A DNA stretch of 49,843 bases from NCBI GenBank assembly GCA_009391225.1, contig VEXC01000006.1:1-49843 (forward strand), read 5' to 3'. Positions 35,631 through 43,438 of this stretch are shown piece after piece. The notes beneath the pieces are model-generated. The model was given only the letters and a program-made list of their open reading frames with translations. It did no database searches and had not been told where the DNA came from. The stretch is from SAR202 cluster bacterium AC-647-N09_OGT_505m. GTDB lineage: Bacteria > Chloroflexota > Dehalococcoidia > UBA2985. The position numbers and the translations under genes were made by a program. The first letter of the stretch is position 1, and the number at the start of each line of letters is the position of its first letter.

Positions 35631-36707
35631 GTGAGCAAGGGCAAGGTCGTGGTAGCCATGAGCGGTGGAGTGGACTCCTGTGTGGCCGCCTTCCTACTGA
35701 AGTCTGAGGGCTATGATGTGGTGGGCGTGACCCTGAAGTTGTGGAATGACGATCGCCCAGACGCGCCGCTCCACTCGAAGGGTTGTTGTACAATAGAAGA
35801 TGTGGAGGACGCCCGCCGTGTGTGTCAGATTATCGGCGCGCCCCACTACGTGATGAACTTCCAACGGGAATTCCAGGCCCACGTCATCGACTACTTTGTC
35901 AGCGAGTACCAGCGGGGCCGCACGCCCCATCCATGCCTGGCATGTAACGATAAGATAAAGTTTGACTTCCTGATGGAGAAGGCCCGCGCCCTGGACATCG
36001 AGTATATGGCCACGGGCCACTACGCCCGCCTGGACTCCTCCAATGGACACACGCGGCTCCTCAAAGGGATAGACCCATTGAAGGATCAGTCTTATGTCTT
36101 GTTCAACCTGAGACCTCACCAGATGCAGCACCTTATGCTGCCCGTGGGGGAGTATTCTAAGACGGAGATTCGGGACATCGCCAGAGAGGCGGGTCTGCCA
36201 GTGGCCAACAAGCCCGACAGCCAGGAGATATGCTTCATTCCTACAAACGACTACCGCTCCTTCCTCGCCGAAAGGTCAGTTCCAACACCAGGGGATATAG
36301 TGGATATCTCAGGGAACGTCCTAGGTCGTCACAAGGGCATTGAGTACTACACTGTGGGGCAGCGCCGGGGCCTGGGCATCCATGCCACGGAGCCGTTCTT
36401 TGTCCTGTCCCTTGATAGGGAGAGTAACAGTGTGGTGGTGGGGCCCGCGGAGGGGCTGATGGAGAGCACCCTTTGGGCCAGTGATGTTAACTACCTGTCC
36501 GGCATACTAATTGAGCGGCCTATCGAGGTCGAGGCCAAGATACGCTACAAGTCCTCCCAGTCCCTGGCCACGCTGGTACCACACGACGACTGGGCCGAGA
36601 TTCGTTTCCAGGAGCCCCAGCGGGCCATTACTCCCGGCCAGGCCGTCGTTTTCTACCGTGGAGACGAGGTGCTGGGAGGCGGTTTCATTGAAAGGGCTGT
36701 GGAGTGA
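35631..36707 (+). CDS. mnmA: tRNA 2-thiouridylase MnmA
   Basis: A 358-residue protein starting at GTG 35631, with AGGAGG nine bases upstream. PP-loop AMSGGVDS (residues 9-16), catalytic Cys102 in HPCLACND and the persulfide Cys201 in SQEICFIP are present. The central domain signature YTVGQRRGLGI and the C-terminal beta-barrel (ITPGQAVVFY) complete the fold. It makes 2-thiouridine at tRNA position 34. A monocistronic unit. Confidence 0.97.
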   Translation: MSKGKVVVAMSGGVDSCVAAFLLKSEGYDVVGVTLKLWNDDRPDAPLHSKGCCTIEDVEDARRVCQIIGAPHYVMNFQREFQAHVIDYFVSEYQRGRTPHPCLACNDKIKFDFLMEKARALDIEYMATGHYARLDSSNGHTRLLKGIDPLKDQSYVLFNLRPHQMQHLMLPVGEYSKTEIRDIAREAGLPVANKPDSQEICFIPTNDYRSFLAERSVPTPGDIVDISGNVLGRHKGIEYYTVGQRRGLGIHATEPFFVLSLDRESNSVVVGPAEGLMESTLWASDVNYLSGILIERPIEVEAKIRYKSSQSLATLVPHDDWAEIRFQEPQRAITPGQAVVFYRGDEVLGGGFIERAVE

Positions 36708-37361
36708 AAACTGAAGGCCAGTTTAGCAGTTGCGGCATAATAACTGCACTCAGTACTCCAAAGGCGTCTAATCACTACAGGTAGACAGTGTTGGGGATAT
36801 TTAATCGCCTCCAATCCAGAATGGCAGACAGACCTGAATGTGGATTAGCGGCTGTTCAACGAACTATATGAGGTATGGTGGGTAAAAACCAGGTTGTTGT
36901 TCAGTTGTTCAGACGACGCGGATAGTGTAATGAGTAGTGACTCTATGCGCCACGTAAGGGTGCAATGGAAGCACAAGGCTTACCCGGCGGGAATACAATT
37001 CGGTGCTCAAATTCGGACCTAAGGGAATCACCCGACAAGTCTGGAAATTTGAGAGATGCAACTCTCGGGATCTGGGGAATGTCGTAGAACCCCTACTCCA
37101 ATTGGCACGATGGCTAAGAGATCGCAAAGATGTCCCTGAGTGTGCCAGTTGAAAATCTTATAGCTCCTCATTGAAGCGGTATCGGGCTATTTGGTCAGAT
37201 TTAGACTCCTAGATAACAGGAGAATATATAGGCCACAGAAATGATGGCCAAGTTCATTGAGTCATGACCAGCGTCAGCGATGTACCTGGATACAGCAGAT
37301 TTCTGATTTCATCATAATGTTGCAATCCCAGAACCCAATACGCTACTATCCCCACGTGGCC
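36708..37361. other. About 650 bases without a supported gene
   Basis: Several short frames with stops occur. A rightward fragment near 36935-37010 (MRHVRVQWKHKAYPAG) looks vaguely protein-like but could not be assigned. No RNA gene or strong terminator seen. Confidence 0.4.
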
Positions 37362-38147
37362 ATGAATGAATTCACATTCCATCGTGTTGGGTCCCAGGAG
37401 CAGTTCGGGCGTCAGGCACATTATTACACCCAGAGCGTGGTCCATAGCTCCGGCGAAAGCTTGCAGCTGGTTCAGGATTGGGCCGCCAGGGGCCGTTACG
37501 GGCGAGCTGCGGACATCGGCACTGGGACCGGGTTCACCGCCTTCGCTATCGCACCCTACGCCGACAGTATTGTGGCCGCTGACATCACGTCAGCCATGCT
37601 CACGGAGGCTCGCTCCCTGGCCGACCAGCGTGGTGTCACAAACCTCCACTATACACTGGCGGCCGCAGAGGACCTTCCATTGGCCCATGGCTCTCTGGAC
37701 CTGCTCACCTGTCGCACAGCTGCGCATCATTTTGAGGATCTCGGCAAGGCTGTTGCCGAATGGCAGCGTGTTCTGGCCCCGAAGGCCGTTCTGCTTCTGG
37801 CTGACACGTCATGCCCGGAGGACGCCGCGACGGCCCAATGGATGAACGACATCGAGGAGCGGCGAGACCCCAGCCACGTCAGAAACTTGCCTCCCTCCGA
37901 GTGGCTTGCCTTGTTGGAGGCTAATGGCTTTCGTATCACAGATAACATCTTGGCGCCAGTGCCCCTGGAGTTCGATGACTGGGTGCGGCGCTCAGGCACT
38001 CCCGCGTTGGTGGTCGAGGGTCTGCGCTACGACTTCCTGAACGCTTCTCCAGGCGCTGTGGAAGCCTTCGACATCCGCCAGGAGAAGTCTGGCACGATTC
38101 GCTTCAAGTGGGCGTGCGTGGTGGTGCGGGCCGTACGCGAACGATAA
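37362..38147 (+). CDS. Class I SAM-dependent methyltransferase, UbiE/MenG-like
   Basis: Start taken at MNEFTFHRVGS, where family similarity begins; the frame is open to 37257 and no clear Shine-Dalgarno site decides it. About 261 residues. SAM-binding motif I is AADIGTGTGFTAFAIA, followed by motif II-like LAAAEDLPLAHGSLDLLTCRTAAHHF (two parts) and LAPKAVLLLADT. It resembles UbiE-type C-methyltransferases, but the substrate is not determinable and no quinone genes are nearby. Confidence 0.85.
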   Translation: MNEFTFHRVGSQEQFGRQAHYYTQSVVHSSGESLQLVQDWAARGRYGRAADIGTGTGFTAFAIAPYADSIVAADITSAMLTEARSLADQRGVTNLHYTLAAAEDLPLAHGSLDLLTCRTAAHHFEDLGKAVAEWQRVLAPKAVLLLADTSCPEDAATAQWMNDIEERRDPSHVRNLPPSEWLALLEANGFRITDNILAPVPLEFDDWVRRSGTPALVVEGLRYDFLNASPGAVEAFDIRQEKSGTIRFKWACVVVRAVRER

Positions 38148-38196
38148 TGACTTTCAAATAGGTGCTCTCAAACCAGATTTCCCATCGGGACTGCCA

Positions 38197-38589
38197 GTGT
38201 ACGAATTGTACCTCTGCACCTACTGAAATCTGTTTCCGTGTGGGCTCTGTAGTTTCTGAGGGGGTATCAAGCCTCCTGGCTAGTCTCAAGCACCCACGGT
38301 TGCCCAGCTAGAGTCCTACGTCTCTGGTCGAGAGATACAGTAGACCTTCACAGTCGGCGTGTTCATGGTCAAGGGAAATGATGTGGATACGAAGCCTTCT
38401 CAGGGCATCTCGGATAACCCCATTCGACATCCCTGCTTCGGTCAGTTTTGCCACAACTTCGCAAGGATTGATTGCGCGAATCGCTGCCTTGGGAAAGGCC
38501 TTTGCGACAAGCTCCGAGCCTGGCTGCCCGTACAGCAGGGCGAGAAACTCTGAGGAATCCAGCGCGACTTCAACGACTAGACGTTTCAT
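38197..38589 (-). pseudogene. PIN-domain (VapC-like) toxin, decayed
   Basis: The frame from ATG 38589 reads VALDSSEFLALLYGQPGSE, INPCEVVAKLTEAGM and LYLSTRDVGL, then TAG at 38308-38310. The same frame continues beyond the stop as LGNRGCLRLARRL, matching the PIN motif GLSLGDRACLALA, and ends near ISVGAEVQFVH. The stop sits where Ser is expected (TCG to TAG). The third acidic residue of the site (GDR) has also become Asn. The start overlaps the end of the antitoxin relic, the usual toxin-antitoxin layout. Confidence 0.75.
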
Positions 38590-38812
38590 CTAGGTGCCCT
38601 TGAAGGGACTTCTAGTTCAGGCTCTTCCCAGATGAGATGTAGATGTGAATCAGGGTCCAGGCGCGATGTATTGCCCGTCGCGGTGTCAGGATACGAACTT
38701 CCAATTCCTATAACACCAGAATCACCTAGTCACCCGGTTTCAGCCCCATAATCCTGCGGTACTCAACAGGAATACCGATTCTGCCTCATTCTCCAACAAT
38801 TGTCTTAGCTTG
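38570..38812 (-). pseudogene. AbrB/MazE-type antitoxin, decayed
   Basis: A leftward frame reads IVGE-stop-GRIGIPVEYRRIMGLKPGD-stop-VILVL-stop-ELEVRILTPRRAIHRAW and onward to SSGKSLN-stop. This is the swapped-hairpin AbrB fold (family form GxxGRIxIPAExRxxLGLKPGDEV) plus the C-terminal tail. All four internal stops are single-base changes and no frameshift has occurred. It is the partner of the PIN toxin relic downstream. Confidence 0.75.
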
Positions 38813-39085
38813 GGGTATATGGCATCTATGTGATTTTATGCCATGGGTTACAGAGGATGGCAGGAAGTCTGTAAATCCGTTAGGAATCATCATGCGAGTA
38901 CGGCCAGTTCTGGGGCCGATATGCTTGGGGAGATTGGACATGTCGGCGGCCAAATCCTGTCTTTAGAAAACCTTGAAAATGTCTAATGTGTGGGTTACTA
39001 TCCACCCGAAGAAGCTGGCATGAACGGGATAATGATATTCGGGATCTGTTGGCCCCCGTCTGGTCTTTCGTACCAATGACGTGAA
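38813..39085. other. Intergenic, no gene recognised
   Basis: About 270 bases between the toxin-antitoxin relic and rnhB. I see nothing assignable. Confidence 0.35.
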
Positions 39086-39718
39086 ATGGGAATCTCATCT
39101 ACACCGCCAACTTTTTCCGAAGAGACGGCTCTCTATAGTAGTGGCTATCACATTGTCGCCGGCATAGACGAGGCGGGTCGTGGGCCCCTGGCAGGGCCGG
39201 TAGTGGCAGGGGCAGTTGTGCTACCCTATGACTTCAGTTCCCAATGGCGTTATAACGTACGAGACAGCAAACAACTCACCCCACGTCAACGCGATATTCT
39301 CTTTACTTGTATTCGGGAGACGGGAATAGCTTGGGCCTCGGGTGTGGTATCCCACCATGAGGTGGACTCTTTGGGAATAGTGGCCGCCACCACAAAAGCC
39401 ATGCTCCTGGCGGTGCAGAATCTACCGGAGCACCCAAGTTTCCTTCTCATAGACGCTGTGCCATTGCCGCAGAGCGGGACGCCCTTCAAAGCCATAGTTA
39501 GGGGAGACCAGCGTTGTCTATCCATTGCCGCTGCCTCCATAGTTGCCAAGGTTACCAGGGACAGGATAATGGTTGAGGAGAACGTGAGATACCCTGGATA
39601 CGAATTCGCCGTAAACAAGGGTTATCCGACCAAGGCTCACCTGCAGTATCTCCGAAGCCTGGGACCCTGCCCAATCCATCGCCGGTCCTTTGCACCAGTA
39701 AGAGCGCTTCTGGATTGA
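39086..39718 (+). CDS. rnhB: Ribonuclease HII
   Basis: A 210-residue protein. Catalytic motifs GIDEAGRGPLAGPVVAGAVVL (Asp and Glu at about residues 27-28), RDSKQLTPRQR, the third acidic residue in LLIDAVPL, and SIAAASIVAKVTRDRIM are intact, ending with HRRSFAPV. It cleaves RNA in RNA-DNA hybrids and removes misincorporated ribonucleotides. It is followed directly by a decayed yraN, its usual neighbour. Confidence 0.97.
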   Translation: MGISSTPPTFSEETALYSSGYHIVAGIDEAGRGPLAGPVVAGAVVLPYDFSSQWRYNVRDSKQLTPRQRDILFTCIRETGIAWASGVVSHHEVDSLGIVAATTKAMLLAVQNLPEHPSFLLIDAVPLPQSGTPFKAIVRGDQRCLSIAAASIVAKVTRDRIMVEENVRYPGYEFAVNKGYPTKAHLQYLRSLGPCPIHRRSFAPVRALLD

Positions 39719-39730
39719 AACATCGCTGCG

Positions 39731-39946
39731 TCCAACCATGCCAGGAAGCTGAGCACTCTCGGTGAAAGAGCAGTTATGTGATACATAGAGAGATTGGGTT
39801 TCACAACCCTGGCCACGGATTTCCGCTGCACCTACGGTGAGTTGGGCATAGTTACCTGGAGGGGAGATTCAGTGGCGTTTTTGGAGATACGCTACCCGCT
39901 GTTCCAATGTCCAGTGGCTATCCGAGGAGTCCATAGCCTTTCGTAA
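39731..39946 (+). pseudogene. YraN (UPF0102) family relic behind rnhB
   Basis: In frame with rnhB after its stop, the sequence reads RKLSTLGERAVM-stop-YIERLGFTTLATDFRC, then TYGELGIVTWRGDSVAFLEIRY. This is the nuclease-like YraN pattern (LGxxGExxAxxYLexxGyxilxxNxR...GEIDLIxxdxxxxvFVEVK). There is no start codon in place, Tyr-Ile follows a TGA, and the C-terminal third ends early at TAA 39944. rnhB-yraN is a conserved pair in bacteria, which supports the assignment. Confidence 0.75.
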
Positions 39947-39966
39947 AGGGCAAAAACTGATTGTCA

Positions 39967-40010
39967 CCGTAGAGACCTACCTTCAGTTCAGTGAAGGTAG
40001 GTCTCTACGG
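39967..40010. repeat. 19-bp perfect inverted repeat
   Basis: CCGTAGAGACCTACCTTCA (39967-39985) and its exact complement at 39992-40010 enclose GTTCAG. It lies 20 bases past the yraN relic and upstream of the fmdB-type gene. It could be the old rnhB-yraN terminator; there is no U-tract. Confidence 0.6.
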
Positions 40011-40177
40011 ATGGCATATAGATTTGGTGGCTGTGGACCTAGATTGGTGGGAGCAGCACTACCAGAATCTAGCGAATGCAGAAAGCATTCTCCAACGAAA
40101 ATTTGGGATGGGCCAGCTTCCTTGTTTCCCTCTATTCTGCCTATGTGTTAGAATTTCTGTGTCTAGGGAGACTGAAT

Positions 40178-40543
40178 ATGCCTATCTATGAATATCGCTG
40201 CCAGAGTTGTCAACGAAAATTTTCCATGCTCAACCGCAGCTTTTCCGAAATCAAAGAGCCGGTCTGCACCCACTGCGGCAGTGTTGATGGCACCCGTATC
40301 ATATCCCGGGTGGCCGTTATTAAGAGTGAGAATGATATCATCAATGGTATGCCCTCCTGGGAGTCTATGACAGACTTCGATGAGGACGACCCCCGCAGCG
40401 TTGCCGATATGTTGAGAAGGATGAAAGACAGTACGGGCGAGGACATAGGGCTCGAAGGTGAGGAAATGCTGGCGCGAATGGATGCTGGGGAGATGCTCAG
40501 GGATATGGAAGGCGTGGACGATGGCGGAGACTTGGATTTCTAG
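40178..40543 (+). CDS. FmdB-family zinc-ribbon protein
   Basis: A 121-residue protein starting MPIYEYRCQSCQRKFSML, with AGGGAG eight bases upstream. The knuckles CQSC and CTHC form the FmdB zinc ribbon (residues 8-40). The remainder is acidic (many Asp, Glu, Met) and probably disordered. FmdB-type proteins are suspected regulators, with function unproven. It is followed by thiE after 28 bases. Confidence 0.85.
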   Translation: MPIYEYRCQSCQRKFSMLNRSFSEIKEPVCTHCGSVDGTRIISRVAVIKSENDIINGMPSWESMTDFDEDDPRSVADMLRRMKDSTGEDIGLEGEEMLARMDAGEMLRDMEGVDDGGDLDF

Positions 40544-40571
40544 CCGCATTTGGCGAATGGGGTCGCTCTGA

Positions 40572-41234
40572 GTGATGGAGTCTCTAACCAGAAAGGTGAT
40601 AGCCGAGAAGGTCAAGGGCCTATACGTGATTGTAGACGCCCAGGTGGCCGATGGCAGAGACCTAGTGGATTTGACCCGGTCTGCACTACGTGGGGGCGCA
40701 CAGGTCATACAGCTTCGGGATAAGGTACACGACAAAGGAGATGTGCTGCCTATGGCCCGTAGAATCCGTGGGCTGTGTGATGAGTATGGCGCTCTGTTCA
40801 TCATCAACGATCATGCCGATTTGGCAGTTGCCTGTGCTGCCCAAGGACTGCACCTTGGGCAGCATGACCTGCCAATCTGGGAGGCTAGGGCTATTCTCCA
40901 TCCCAGCCAGATAATCGGCAGATCAAACGCCCTTCTGGAGGAGGCACTGGAGTCGGAGAACCAGGGTGCTGATTACATTGCCGTAGGTGCCATATTCCCA
41001 ACATACACTAAGGTAAAGACCAGGCCTGCTGGGCTGGAGACGCTCGAAAGAGTAAAGGCTCTGGTATCGGCCCCAGTGGTAGCAATCGGTGGCATAACTC
41101 AGGGTAACGTGCGTCGGGTAGTGCTGGCAGGGGCCGACGCGGTATGTGTCATATCCGCGGTGATTAGAGAATCGAATCCCGAAGAGGCCGCCAGACGACT
41201 GGTTGACGCCATGAACTCAGGAGATTTGCGGTGA
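40572..41234 (+). CDS. thiE: Thiamine-phosphate synthase
   Basis: A TIM-barrel enzyme of about 219 residues: GLYVIVDAQ, GGAQVIQLRDK (pyrimidine-phosphate binding), LFIINDHADLAVACAAQGLHLGQHDLP (in two pieces), IGRS, GADYIAVGAIFPTYTK and VVAIGGIT. GTG 40572 or ATG 40575 may start it. It joins HMP diphosphate with the thiazole phosphate to give thiamine monophosphate, the substrate of ThiL encoded 8 kb away. Confidence 0.94.
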   Translation: MMESLTRKVIAEKVKGLYVIVDAQVADGRDLVDLTRSALRGGAQVIQLRDKVHDKGDVLPMARRIRGLCDEYGALFIINDHADLAVACAAQGLHLGQHDLPIWEARAILHPSQIIGRSNALLEEALESENQGADYIAVGAIFPTYTKVKTRPAGLETLERVKALVSAPVVAIGGITQGNVRRVVLAGADAVCVISAVIRESNPEEAARRLVDAMNSGDLR

Positions 41235-41447
41235 CGCGTATTATGCTCAACCCTTCGCGATGAGCCTTTCGGCAATCTCTCTACAGGCGAGTTCATTGGG
41301 ATGGTCTGGGATTAAATCTTGTGTATGTAAAGCTATGTAACCAAGTACTAGCACGCTTGCAATATCCAAGTATGGGGGGTACCCTGTAGGGTGAAGGAAA
41401 GCACAATCGGCTTTCGACATGTTTGTCATACAATCTAAAGAGGAGCC

Positions 41448-41936
41448 ATGAACGAACCTCCATATCACGCCGTTCCGGAGCCCAAATCATATGCCCTTCC
41501 GGAACCCTTAGAGAATAGGTCTGTCCTTGCCCATAGGGGTAAGCTATTTATAGGGATAGGCGTATTCGTCCTTGCACTGGGATACCTGGGGTTCACAGCA
41601 TTTGAAAGCGCCAGCGCCTACTATCTGACTGTAGGAGAGCTCACGGCTAAAGGATCTGAGGCATACGATAAGAATCTGAGAGTCAATGGCAAGCTGGTGC
41701 CATCCTCTTTTGAGCGAGACCTCGAGCTAGACCTCAGTGGGACCCTCATTCACTTCTCCTTAACCGACGGTGAGGAAACGATAGATGCGGTGTATAAAGG
41801 CTTGGTGCCAGACATGTTCTTCAACGAGAACTCTGAGATATTGTTGGAGGGTACATATGGCTCTAGTGGCCTGTTCGACGCTCAGGCAATCATCGTCAAA
41901 TGCCCCTCTAAGTATCAGCCTGTAGATTCCACCTGA
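41448..41936 (+). CDS. ccmE: CcmE-type heme chaperone with CxxxY motif
   Basis: A 162-residue protein. A cytoplasmic N-terminus is followed by one membrane helix (about residues 32-52) and a periplasmic OB-fold: VNGKLVPSSF, LVPDMFFNENSEILLEG, then KCPSKYQP. In most bacteria the heme-binding motif is HxxxY; here it is Cys152-P-S-K-Tyr156. The CxxxY form is known from archaeal and Desulfovibrio cytochrome c maturation (system I variant). No ccmF, ccmC or ccmH gene follows, so the partners must be elsewhere. Confidence 0.85.
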   Translation: MNEPPYHAVPEPKSYALPEPLENRSVLAHRGKLFIGIGVFVLALGYLGFTAFESASAYYLTVGELTAKGSEAYDKNLRVNGKLVPSSFERDLELDLSGTLIHFSLTDGEETIDAVYKGLVPDMFFNENSEILLEGTYGSSGLFDAQAIIVKCPSKYQPVDST

Positions 41937-42571
41937 TTCTTGGCGGTGGGTGCACTGATTTACAGTCAAGGCAAAGGCTGTTTTCCCCTGCACTAAGATC
42001 AGCTTGTTTTTCCAGCTACTGTGGTGAGCCTAGTTGTGTCGTGACACGATTCTCTAGAGTACGCAGGTCGTCGTTGTTGGAGCAGGCTTGCACAGCTTGG
42101 AGTTGCTGGTAGAGGCGGGCGTGGTATTTGCTGAAATACAGCCATAGATTGCCATTGCTATGATACTGATATGTTGGAAAGGCAAGGCAATCTGGATGCT
42201 GCGCTCACATTAAGGCAATAAGGCAATGCGCGGCCAAATTTCGAGGCACTGAGACTAAGTAGATAGGGCCATTGCATACATACCTCCGAATCTTAGGCCA
42301 GCGGTCGTGATTCGGGATATCCAATGGGTACCCAAGGCCGAGGCCTCCAATGCTCTGGGAATCACTGTGTCTTACCTCAAAGCCCCACTTCAACGTAGAG
42401 GGTTCTCCTTCGCAAACAATTGGAAAGCTATGTGACAGGCTTCTCGATATACCAGGATTGGGTAAGACTGTTATAAGAACTCGGGTCTAGAAATCACGCA
42501 ATTAAATAGAGCGCCCCTTATGTTAAGGGGCGCTCTTGGTTGACAATCCTGGCATGTGAAGTATGTGTAAT
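41937..42571. other. About 570 bases without a supported gene, ending in a terminator
   Basis: Between ccmE and the convergent korB. Some stretches look protein-like, for example a rightward piece near 42280-42390, but they are full of stops and I could not name a family. A decayed gene is likely. A strong terminator for korAB lies at 42509-42535. Confidence 0.4.
42509..42535 (-). terminator. Terminator of the korAB operon
   Basis: GAGCGCCCCTTA (42509-42520) pairs perfectly with TAAGGGGCGCTC (42524-42535) around a 3-base loop. In the leftward direction it is followed by TATTTAATTG. It lies 37 bases past the korB stop. Confidence 0.75.
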
Positions 42572-43438
42572 CTATATATCGAAAGCAGCTAGTTGCTGTT
42601 GGAGGGTTCTGGGTGCGGCTTTTTGAGCAAGTGCCACAACCCGCTGGTCGAGGGACTCGGACTCCTCCCTCTGGTAAAGGATGCCCAAAGGAATACCCTC
42701 CTGACGAATCAGGTCATAGGCGGCCTGTCGGTCGGTGGCGTCGTGGTTTTCGGGTATATCCCAGGCTGTCGGGGCAATGCCCTTCCTAGCGTTTCCTTTG
42801 AGGATGTCGGTGGTGTCAAAGTATGTGGTGCAAGGGGACTGTACATGAATCATTGCAAAACCTGGATGCTTCATGCCTTCGTTAATCATGTTGGCCAACT
42901 CCCTGGGTTTGCTGGAGAAGCCTGAGGCTACGAAGCTAACCCCGAGGGTCATATACAGTTCCAGGGGGTTGAGGGCACTCTCCAACTTACCGAATGGAGT
43001 TGTGGGTGTAATCATCCCTAGTTCCGAAGTAGGGGAGCTTTGCCCTTTGGTTAGTCCATAGACTGCATTGTCCATAACAATTGCGGTCACATTTAGGTTT
43101 CTCTGGGCCTGTGGGGCAATATGCTCCGCTCCAATGCTCAGGAAGTCACCATCTCCTGACACGATGACCACGTTCAGGTCTGGCTGTGCCATCTTGATTC
43201 CAAAGGAGACGGGAAGGGTCCTACCGTGGAGGCCGTGGATGCCAAAGGGCTGTGCGCCATCAAGTAGGTGAACCAGGTTTCCGGAGCAACCAATCCCCGC
43301 CACTACCACGGTGTTTGCCATCGGTAGCTCCAACTCAATGTTGCGTTTCTCCACTCCCCATTCCAGCGCCCTTTTGACGCCGAAGTCTCCGCAGCCAGGG
43401 CACCACTTGAAGTCGTACTCGGGGTTCTTTTTACTCAT
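42572..43438 (-). CDS. korB: 2-oxoacid:ferredoxin oxidoreductase, beta (TPP-binding) subunit
   Basis: A 288-residue protein with KWCPGCGDFGVKRALEWG at the N-terminus, GIGCSGN, GLHGRTLPVSFGIKMA, the TPP/Mg motif GDGDFLSIGAEH (about residues 95-106) and MDNAVYGLTKGQ. It works with the alpha subunit encoded upstream to convert 2-oxoglutarate (or another 2-oxoacid) and CoA to the acyl-CoA, CO2 and reduced ferredoxin. Its ATG overlaps the stop of the alpha subunit's restored frame (ATGA), which shows the pair is translationally coupled. Confidence 0.94.
   Translation of the reverse strand: MSKKNPEYDFKWCPGCGDFGVKRALEWGVEKRNIELELPMANTVVVAGIGCSGNLVHLLDGAQPFGIHGLHGRTLPVSFGIKMAQPDLNVVIVSGDGDFLSIGAEHIAPQAQRNLNVTAIVMDNAVYGLTKGQSSPTSELGMITPTTPFGKLESALNPLELYMTLGVSFVASGFSSKPRELANMINEGMKHPGFAMIHVQSPCTTYFDTTDILKGNARKGIAPTAWDIPENHDATDRQAAYDLIRQEGIPLGILYQREESESLDQRVVALAQKAAPRTLQQQLAAFDI

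Noticed and set aside
39731..39946. TGA in the yraN frame as selenocysteine
   Set aside because: It does not fall on a Cys site, the frame lacks a start codon and it ends early.
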